A stretch of DNA of 6,549 nt. Origin: Candidatus Sumerlaeota bacterium. GTDB taxonomy: Bacteria; Sumerlaeota; Sumerlaeia; SLMS01. A model generated the notes under the pieces. The model was not told the DNA's origin. It did not search any database and saw only the letters and a list, made by a program, of their open reading frames with translations. How positions within the stretch are numbered: the stretch's first letter is position 1; every line of letters begins with the position of its first letter. Of the stretch, positions 1 to 4,355 are shown one piece after another. The translations under genes and the position numbers were made by a program. The stretch covers positions 1 through 6,549 of the forward strand of contig JADZDZ010000136.1 of NCBI GenBank assembly GCA_020850785.1, read 5' to 3'.

Positions 1-96
1 GCCTACTTCACGCCGCAGTATTTTCACCTCACGGACCGGCAGATCGCCGTCCTGCAGGGATTGCGGCGCCCACCGCAGGCTTACGTGGAAAATTAG
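1..96 (+). CDS. 3' end of an unrecognised protein (partial)
   Basis: The frame starting at base 1 is open and reads 31 codons to a TAG at 94-96. The visible C-terminus starts AYFTPQYFHLTDRQ and ends in QAYVEN. About 25 of 31 third positions are G or C, the same bias as the clear genes here, which supports real coding. The start lies outside the window. I do not recognise the family. The stretch LTDRQIAVLQGLRR faintly resembles a helix-turn-helix but is too short to call. The gene converges on the Gdx-like gene, with 24 nt between the two stop codons. Confidence 0.6.
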   Translation, partial: AYFTPQYFHLTDRQIAVLQGLRRPPQAYVEN

Positions 97-105
97 ACCT
101 CTTCC

Positions 106-130
106 GAAAGCGCCCGCCGCCTACGCTTTC
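106..130. terminator. Weak inverted repeat between convergent genes, possible bidirectional terminator
   Basis: GAAAGCG at 106-112 is the exact reverse complement of CGCTTTC at 124-130, giving a 7-bp stem with an 11-nt loop. It lies between the convergent stops at 96 and 121 and overlaps the last codons of the minus-strand gene. Neither side has a clear T-tract, so intrinsic termination is only a possibility. Confidence 0.25.
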
Positions 131-450
131 ACCAGTTTCAGGCCGATGATCCCCGTCGCAATCAGCGCAAGGCAGACGATGCGCGCCGCCGTGGCAGGCT
201 CCTTGAACCACACGATTCCGATCAACGCCGCGCCCGTGGCGCCGATCCCCGTCCACACCGCGTAGGCGGTTCCGATGGGCAGCGTTCTCACCGAAAGCGC
301 CAGCAGGATCATGCTCGCCGCCAGCGCCACCAGGGTGAACACCGTCGGCCACAGGCGCGTCAGGCCGTTGCTCTGCTTCAAGCCAATGGCCCACGCAATC
401 TCAAACAGTCCCGCAAAAAAAAGCATCACCCAGCTTGCCGTGACCGACAT
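121..450 (-). CDS. gdx: Gdx/SugE-type small multidrug resistance (SMR) exporter
   Basis: The product is a 109-aa, four-helix inner-membrane protein of normal SMR length. The invariant proton/substrate-coupling glutamate is E17, within AGLFEIAWAIGLK. The helix 3 signature LPIGTAYAVWTGIGATGAA (residues 57-75) and the FKEP loop (82-85) followed by R90-I91 are typical of the Gdx/SugE branch rather than the EmrE branch. Characterised Gdx proteins work as antiparallel dimers and exchange guanidinium for protons; that activity is inferred here from family. Two tandem ATGs (453-451 and 450-448) follow an AAAGGAG at 464-458. I chose the second because its 7-nt spacing is better; the first would add one Met. 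The open frame continues upstream to 708 but overlaps the DUF4149 gene and is not expected to be used. The gene is last in the leftward block, 32 nt after the DUF4149 stop, which leaves no room for a guanidine riboswitch immediately upstream. Confidence 0.93.
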   Translation of the reverse strand: MSVTASWVMLFFAGLFEIAWAIGLKQSNGLTRLWPTVFTLVALAASMILLALSVRTLPIGTAYAVWTGIGATGAALIGIVWFKEPATAARIVCLALIATGIIGLKLVKA

Positions 451-457
451 CATCCTG

Positions 458-464
458 CTCCTTT
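458..464 (-). promoter_or_regulatory. Ribosome binding site of the Gdx-like gene
   Basis: The minus strand reads AAAGGAG, a strong Shine-Dalgarno match, 4 nt before the first ATG and 7 nt before the second ATG of the tandem pair. It supports initiation at 450 (or 453) rather than at the distant upstream Met of the longer open frame. Confidence 0.75.
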
Positions 465-485
465 GACAATGCTGCCTCGTTGTCA
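464..485. repeat. Inverted repeat at the DUF4149/Gdx junction
   Basis: TGACAA (464-469) and TTGTCA (480-485) are reverse complements around a 10-nt loop. In the transcript the hairpin starts with the TGA stop of the DUF4149 gene and ends at the first base of the AAAGGAG ribosome site. It could influence translation of the exporter gene. A 6-bp stem is short and may be chance. Confidence 0.35.
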
Positions 486-977
486 GGCGGATTTGCGCTT
501 TGCCGCGACAAGGAATGCGCTGGCACCCAGCAACAACTGGATCAGAACGCGAATGACGGAAACCTGATGCATCAGGTCGAAGCGAACCTTCATGGCATCC
601 TCCTTCGGCGCGGCGGAGGTGCTTCCATAGAGCGCGCCAAGCTGTCCGCGCAAATCCTGAATCTGCGGCGCGATCCAGAACACCTCGATCAGGAGAAACA
701 TCAGGCAAACGAGCAGCAGGACCGCTGGCGCCTTCCAGAACATGCGATCGTGCCGCAAGGCCAGTGCGGTGACAACCAGCAACACCACAATCACAAGTCC
801 CGCGATGTTCTGGGCCCGGAAGAATTTCCCCGCCAGCGTCGCCGCGAGGACCGTGTTGTCCTTCAGGTTGATGAACAATTGCGGCGCGGCGATGAAATCA
901 CCCCCCGCCTCCAGTCCCAGCCAGAGGCCGAGCAGCAGCAACCAGAGCGCCTTGATGGCGCCAAGCCCCTTCACCAT
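483..977 (-). CDS. DUF4149-like four-helix membrane protein
   Basis: The product is a 164-aa, strongly hydrophobic protein with four likely TM helices, at about residues 8-30, 55-75, 84-104 and 138-158. The arrangement resembles the DUF4149 family: a first helix with small residues followed by APQLF (31-35), a basic segment before helix 2 (KFFRAQ), helix 3 ending in WIAPQIQDLR (101-110), a hydrophilic loop, then FDLMHQVSV leading into helix 4. The family has no established biochemical role that I can name. The ATG at 977-975 overlaps the TGA of the upstream gene (973-971) by 7 nt in all, so the two are very probably translationally coupled. No separate strong ribosome site is needed or evident. 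The coupling links it to the GspE-like gene. The family call rests on topology and a few motifs and would need a profile search. Confidence 0.75.
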   Translation of the reverse strand: MVKGLGAIKALWLLLLGLWLGLEAGGDFIAAPQLFINLKDNTVLAATLAGKFFRAQNIAGLVIVVLLVVTALALRHDRMFWKAPAVLLLVCLMFLLIEVFWIAPQIQDLRGQLGALYGSTSAAPKEDAMKVRFDLMHQVSVIRVLIQLLLGASAFLVAAKRKSA

Positions 978-2149
978 TTTTCAACGCGCACCAGCAGCAC
1001 TTCCTTGTCCGTTGCCTTCGGCTGCGTCTGTATATACACGTCCACGTTGTCGCCGCCGTGCTTGATGCGGAAGTGTCCCTTTTGCGCATTCTGCCGCCGC
1101 CACGGCTCAAGGCGCCCCATCACCTTCAGGCGATTCGCGACCTTGTCGATCCTGTCACGCTGAATTGTTTCCTGACTGGCAATCGCCCCGGCGGAATCGT
1201 AAATGATCAGATTTTCCTCCGTCCGGCGCGGATCAATGGCGAAGCCCGTGCCGCCGGCATCCAGCACGCGCGCGAAAATCTCGTTCACTTCCCGGATGAG
1301 GTTGATTCCTTCATCGTCAGCGGTGTTGAAGACCTGCATGCTCTTCTGCGGCGAGCGGAACGAATCCTTGTCCTGCAATGGCGCCAGGCGCGTGAACTCC
1401 CCTTCGCTGATCACGGGGATTGGGTGCTCCCCGCTCATGGCCTGTTCGATCACCGCATCAAGGTCCGCATCGAAATTCGTTGTCAGCTTTTGGGCGGGCT
1501 TCGGCGGCGGAGGAAGCTCAAATTCCATTTCATCCACCATGATCTGCTGCCGCACCGGAACGGGCGTTTTTCCCGGCATGTCAAGGTCGTCGCCAAAGTC
1601 GCTGAAATTGCGCCGCGTGTCAGCCGACGCGATGTCGTCATCGGGCAGCATCAACTCATCGTCAAGTTCGTGCGAAGCAGCAAGGTGCTGCGGCTCCAAT
1701 TCCAAGTCCGCGTCCAGTTCAAGGTCGGCGGGATCGCCATGGCTGTCATCGAAGTCATCATCGAGTTCGCTAACGGGGCCGAGGTTCTTTAGCTGGTAGG
1801 TGCCGCTGCCAAAATTCACCTCCGCAGGCTGGTTCAGCTCGATGTCCAAGTCCGCATCATCCAGCGATGGAACGCGGTTGGCCGGCGGCGCGGGCGCAGG
1901 CGCGACAACGGCCGGCGGCGTGAACGTCGGTTTCTTCACTTCCTTGGAGGAGTTCGACTGGTTCGCCGCCATCGCTTCCACGCTGGCCAGCTTTAGCGCG
2001 TCAACCAGCGGCGTCTTCGCCAGCGCCTCGTGAATTTCCATGCCGCGATTCAGTTGCGCGCGCACCCGCGCGGACTGCGACGGCGTGATCTGCTGCTGTT
2101 CCATCAGCAGCGTCAGCAGGCGTTCATCTTTGGGTTGAATCTGGCTCAT
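971..2149 (-). CDS. GspE/PilB N-terminal-domain protein without an ATPase core
   Basis: The product is 392 aa. Residues 7-58 look like the N1/MshEN-type helical domain of GspE/PilB ATPases (LLTLLMEQQQITPSQSARV, then a second helical repeat). Residues 65-280 are low-complexity and very acidic: a Pro/Ala run (APAPAPPA, 83-90), many DD, DLD and ELD clusters, and a PPPPKP at 213-218. Residues 282-391 resemble the GspE/PilB N2 domain. REVNEIFARVLDAGGTGFAIDP occupies the place of the family's VNxILxxAIxxxASDIHIEP, NRLKVMGRLEPWRRQNAQKG that of SRIKVMANLDIAERRLPQDG, and VDVYIQTQPKATDKEVLLVRVEKW that of the block ending VVLRILDR. The protein stops just where the Walker A core would begin, so it cannot be a secretion ATPase by itself. 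An adaptor or regulatory role is inference. The ATG at 2149 has no Shine-Dalgarno, and an in-frame TAG at 2173-2171 excludes an earlier start. The 3' end overlaps the DUF4149 gene. Confidence 0.85.
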   Translation of the reverse strand: MSQIQPKDERLLTLLMEQQQITPSQSARVRAQLNRGMEIHEALAKTPLVDALKLASVEAMAANQSNSSKEVKKPTFTPPAVVAPAPAPPANRVPSLDDADLDIELNQPAEVNFGSGTYQLKNLGPVSELDDDFDDSHGDPADLELDADLELEPQHLAASHELDDELMLPDDDIASADTRRNFSDFGDDLDMPGKTPVPVRQQIMVDEMEFELPPPPKPAQKLTTNFDADLDAVIEQAMSGEHPIPVISEGEFTRLAPLQDKDSFRSPQKSMQVFNTADDEGINLIREVNEIFARVLDAGGTGFAIDPRRTEENLIIYDSAGAIASQETIQRDRIDKVANRLKVMGRLEPWRRQNAQKGHFRIKHGGDNVDVYIQTQPKATDKEVLLVRVEKW

Positions 2150-2178
2150 GTTCGGAAGGTTGTCGGGAAGCTAGCCAA
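2146..2178 (-). CDS. Possible 10-codon leader ORF coupled to the GspE-like gene
   Basis: A TTG at 2178-2176 lies 6 nt after a strong AAGGAG. It opens a 10-codon frame (MASFPTTFRT if TTG is read as Met). Its TGA (2148-2146) overlaps the ATG of the GspE-like gene as ATGA. The downstream gene has no ribosome site of its own, so reinitiation from this short ORF would explain how it is translated. The ORF is too short for coding statistics; the call rests on ribosome site, spacing and overlap. Confidence 0.4.
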   Translation of the reverse strand: MASFPTTFRT

Positions 2179-2183
2179 CCTTC
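2155..2183. repeat. Inverted repeat in the leader of the GspE-like gene
   Basis: GAAGGTTG (2155-2162) and CAACCTTC (2176-2183) are exact 8-bp reverse complements with a 13-nt loop. In the transcript the first arm contains the TTG of the leader ORF and the second arm ends 5 nt before the ATG of the GspE-like gene. The fold could mask or modulate initiation at both. There is no T-tract on the minus strand after it, so a terminator is unlikely. Confidence 0.5.
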
Positions 2184-2184
2184 G

Positions 2185-2190
2185 CTCCTT
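2185..2190 (-). promoter_or_regulatory. Shine-Dalgarno of the leader ORF
   Basis: The minus strand reads AAGGAG, 35 nt upstream of the annotated ATG at 2149 and so too far to serve it directly. It is 6 nt before the TTG at 2178. It is the only strong ribosome site in the 58-nt gap between the GspG-like stop and the GspE-like start. Confidence 0.45.
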
Positions 2191-2207
2191 GGGGAAAGGA
2201 AATTTCG

Positions 2208-3071
2208 TTACTGATATAACGACCATTCGCTCACGGAGGTTGGCGGCAGTTCATTGGTGATCGCGACGCTGCGGCTGGTGATCCCGCTGCCGGTGCGGAT
2301 GGACACGAGCGTACCCTCCGCCGGAACGCTCCCCAGCGATGCAACCACCTGCGTTGCGCCCCAGCTTGTGACGCTTGCGCCGGAACTCCCCCCGTTGAAC
2401 AGCACGTCGCCGGTGCCCTGCGCCGCCCCCAGTTGAAACCCGCGGATCGTGAGCGTGTAGGGGAGCGTGCTCCGATCGGGGGAACTCCGCAGGCGCGCCG
2501 AAGACATCGCCGTTGTCTGAAGCGTGAAGGGCAATGCCTGGAACACGTCGTCACTGCTGGGAACACCATCGGGCCCATGGCTGACAATCGTGTAGAAAAT
2601 GAAGGAATCGCCGTAATAACGGTTGGTTGAAATGGAATCGGTCTTGGGTTCGATCAGCCCCAACGGCGAATAGAAATAGTAGGGGTTTCCCCAGAGGTCC
2701 AGCAGACCGCCCTCGTCATAGTCGCCACCGGGGCCCTCATAATCGCGGCTGGAATTCCGGGTCAGGTACGGCGGCCCCGCCGTGAGCGGACCGGGAGCCA
2801 GCGTCTTGCGCTCCAGCAGCAGGAATCCCGGCTCAAAAACCAGCGCCCCGCCTCCATCGTTGATCCCATCATAGGGCGGGGTGGCGGGGTTGGAGAAGGT
2901 ATCGTCCAGATTTTCCAGCGTCGTGAAGCGATTGTAATCGAGATAAAATAGCTCCATGGCCTGCGCCATGTTCTGCATTTCCAAGTTGGTCGCTGCGCGT
3001 GGAGCAGCGGTCGCCTTGGAAGAGAAGGCAACAAGAAGGGATGCCGCGCCGAGTAGAGTCAAAATTCGCAT
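2208..3071 (-). CDS. Secreted GspG-like protein with C-terminal IPT/TIG-like domain
   Basis: The product is 287 aa. Residues 1-23 form a Sec-type signal peptide: Arg2, a hydrophobic core LTLLGAASLLVAF, and a small-residue site near KATAA|P. Residues 28-180 resemble the globular part of GspG-type pseudopilins: a helix with MAQAMELFYLDYNRFTTLENL, then DLWGNPYYFYSPLG (125-138, compare the family's DPWGNPYxYxxPG), then YTIVSHGPDGVPSSDDV (160-176, compare YDIxSYGADGxxGG). In GspG that last loop carries calcium ligands; D168, D174 and D175 could do so here. The prepilin GFTLxE leader and long hydrophobic N-helix are absent. Residues 204-272 (YTLTIRGFQLG, VLFNGG, SVTSWGATQVVASL, GTLVSIRTGSG) fit an IPT/TIG beta-sandwich. 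I chose the ATG at 3071 because it gives the signal peptide. The open frame runs on to 3476 but only opposite the radical SAM gene. There is no clear ribosome site. It is first in the leftward block, downstream of a sigma-54-like element. Confidence 0.8.
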   Translation of the reverse strand: MRILTLLGAASLLVAFSSKATAAPRAATNLEMQNMAQAMELFYLDYNRFTTLENLDDTFSNPATPPYDGINDGGGALVFEPGFLLLERKTLAPGPLTAGPPYLTRNSSRDYEGPGGDYDEGGLLDLWGNPYYFYSPLGLIEPKTDSISTNRYYGDSFIFYTIVSHGPDGVPSSDDVFQALPFTLQTTAMSSARLRSSPDRSTLPYTLTIRGFQLGAAQGTGDVLFNGGSSGASVTSWGATQVVASLGSVPAEGTLVSIRTGSGITSRSVAITNELPPTSVSEWSLYQ

Positions 3072-3085
3072 GGTACACGGGTGAA

Positions 3086-3101
3086 AGCAACGCCCCTGCC
3101 A
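3086..3101 (-). promoter_or_regulatory. Candidate sigma-54 (-24/-12) promoter of the GspG-like gene
   Basis: The minus strand reads TGGCAGGGGCGTTGCT. It matches the RpoN consensus TGGCACG-N4-TTGCW at every strongly conserved position except the C at position 6, and has the required 10-bp GG-to-GC spacing. Predicted transcription would begin near 3075, only about 4 nt before the ATG at 3071. That fits the missing ribosome site if the mRNA is nearly leaderless, but is also a reason for caution. A weak sigma-70-like -10 (TAAATT, 3108-3103) without a good -35 lies just upstream as an alternative. Confidence 0.45.
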
Positions 3102-3142
3102 GAATTTATCAGGGAATGTGCTGAAACCAGCCGACACCTGCC

Positions 3143-3171
3143 TTGACGGGGCCGACCCCTTCGCGGAAAAT
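3143..3171 (+). promoter_or_regulatory. Weak sigma-70-like promoter candidate for the radical SAM gene
   Basis: TTGACG (3143-3148) is a five-of-six match to a -35 box. It is followed after 17 nt by GAAAAT (3166-3171), a four-of-six -10. Transcription would begin about 20 nt before the TTG start at 3198. The -10 lies within an imperfect CGCG...CGCG palindrome (3162-3176), which could be an operator or chance. The candidate sits in the 126-nt divergent gap to the GspG-like gene. Confidence 0.3.
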
Positions 3172-3197
3172 TCGCGCGCCAACGGAATCACGAACAC

Positions 3198-4352
3198 TTG
3201 TCCTTTCTCGACCGACCTTACAAGCGCATCTGGAATACCATCCTGTCCACCGCGGACAAGGTGCTTTCCCATGACCGCGTCTGGGCAAGGCCGCTGCGCA
3301 TTCACCTCGAAGTGAATGACTTTTGCAACCTGAAGTGTCCCCACTGCCCGCGCGAAAATCCCCTGATTCCCAAGAATACGGGGCATATCCCCATCGAGGC
3401 GATCCGCAATCTGGCCCCTTGGTTCCAGAAAGCCTCCTACGTTGGTCTGGCGGGCAATGGCGAACCCTTCCTGCACCCGCAGATCATTGAAATCCTGAAG
3501 ATCGTCACGGAATCGGGTGCCACGCCCTCGGTGATCAGCAACGCAACGCTATGGAAGAAGCTCGACATCATCGATCAGGTGGCGGGGATCGGCCCCATGC
3601 TGCTGATGGTGAGCATCGACGGCGGCACGAAGCAGACCTTCGAGAAGTGGCGGCTGCGCGCGGATTTCGACGAGGTGCGCGCGAACCTGCGCGAACTGAA
3701 CGAGGCCAAGAAGCGGAAAGGCTCCCCGTTCCCCATCGTGAACTTCATCTCCTGCCTGATGAAGGACACCATCGGCGAGTTGAACCAGATCGTCGACGTC
3801 GGTGCTGAAGCGGGCGCCAGCGTCATCATCTTCCAGAACAAGTACCCCTACAACAAGCTGATGGAGGATGCGCGCGTGAAGGACATGGATGAATGCCGCA
3901 TCGCCATCGCCAAGGCACGCAAGCACGCGGAAAAATACGGCATCCGCATCGACTGGCTTCCCATGAGCGTGGACGTCGACCAGCGCGGAAGCGAAGGGGG
4001 GAGCTATGGCTACCTCACCGCCGAGGACGCTGAATCACACGTTGGGACGCATGTGAACGGAAATGGCAAGAAGCACCGCTTCCATTGCGACAACATCATG
4101 CACCAGATTCACGTCACCGTGCAGGGAAAGATCAAGTTCTGCTGCTTCTGGACCGAAGGGGAAATCGGCGACCTGTCGAAGGATGATTTTGGCGACCTGT
4201 GGAACAGCGAACCGTGGCGCCAACTGCGCCGCGACATCAGCAATGGGCTGAAGCCGAAACCCTGCATCGGCTGCCACAACCTCGTGGAGCACAACACCTG
4301 GAATATCCTGCGCGCGGCAACCAACGACGTGCGCGATCTGTGGAATCGCTGA
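3198..4352 (+). CDS. Radical SAM/SPASM-domain enzyme, substrate unknown
   Basis: The product is 384 aa. The radical SAM cluster motif CxxxCxxC is at C43, C47 and C50 (DFCNLKCPHC), at the end of the first beta strand (IHLEVND). The SAM-binding GNGEP motif is at 86-90, followed by SNATLW and MVSIDG strands typical of the TIM barrel. The C-terminal part fits a SPASM/twitch domain: C297, the pair C315/C316 in GKIKFCCFW, GEIGDLSKDDFGDLWNS (321-337), then CIGC (C356, C359). Four of these can hold one auxiliary 4Fe-4S cluster. Such enzymes often act on peptides or proteins, but neither a precursor peptide nor another modification gene is visible here. The start is TTG at 3198: no ATG or GTG precedes it after the in-frame stop at 3144-3146, and it gives a complete N-terminus with a weak GGAA upstream. 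It diverges from the GspG-like gene and ends 3 nt from the kinase stop. Confidence 0.92.
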   Translation: MSFLDRPYKRIWNTILSTADKVLSHDRVWARPLRIHLEVNDFCNLKCPHCPRENPLIPKNTGHIPIEAIRNLAPWFQKASYVGLAGNGEPFLHPQIIEILKIVTESGATPSVISNATLWKKLDIIDQVAGIGPMLLMVSIDGGTKQTFEKWRLRADFDEVRANLRELNEAKKRKGSPFPIVNFISCLMKDTIGELNQIVDVGAEAGASVIIFQNKYPYNKLMEDARVKDMDECRIAIAKARKHAEKYGIRIDWLPMSVDVDQRGSEGGSYGYLTAEDAESHVGTHVNGNGKKHRFHCDNIMHQIHVTVQGKIKFCCFWTEGEIGDLSKDDFGDLWNSEPWRQLRRDISNGLKPKPCIGCHNLVEHNTWNILRAATNDVRDLWNR

Positions 4353-4355
4353 CGA

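Noticed and set aside
451..708. N-terminal extension of the Gdx-like frame to 708
   Set aside because: The added residues look like out-of-frame DUF4149 coding sequence. A strong AAAGGAG precedes the ATG pair at 453/450, giving the normal family length.
1430..1860. Repetitive acidic-linker coding sequence considered as a DNA repeat
   Set aside because: The recurring motifs are low-complexity Asp/Leu/Glu codons without a constant repeat unit; there is no tandem DNA repeat.
480..2033. Long plus-strand open frames opposite the DUF4149 and GspE-like genes (for example 480-1163, 1058-1792 and 1203-1799)
   Set aside because: Their products are compositionally odd (Gln/Arg/His-rich or Ser-rich), have no family motif and sit opposite genes with clear domains; GC-rich codon bias produces such shadows.
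3148..3159. GGGG-CCGA-CCCC mini hairpin in the divergent region
   Set aside because: Four base pairs are too short to support a regulatory call in GC-rich DNA.
3072..3476. Extension of the GspG-like frame to 3476
   Set aside because: It would run opposite the radical SAM gene and bury the signal peptide inside the protein; the added residues show no domain features.
3549..4324. Minus-strand open frames opposite the radical SAM gene
   Set aside because: The plus-strand frame carries the complete radical SAM and SPASM motifs, and the minus-strand products have no recognisable features.
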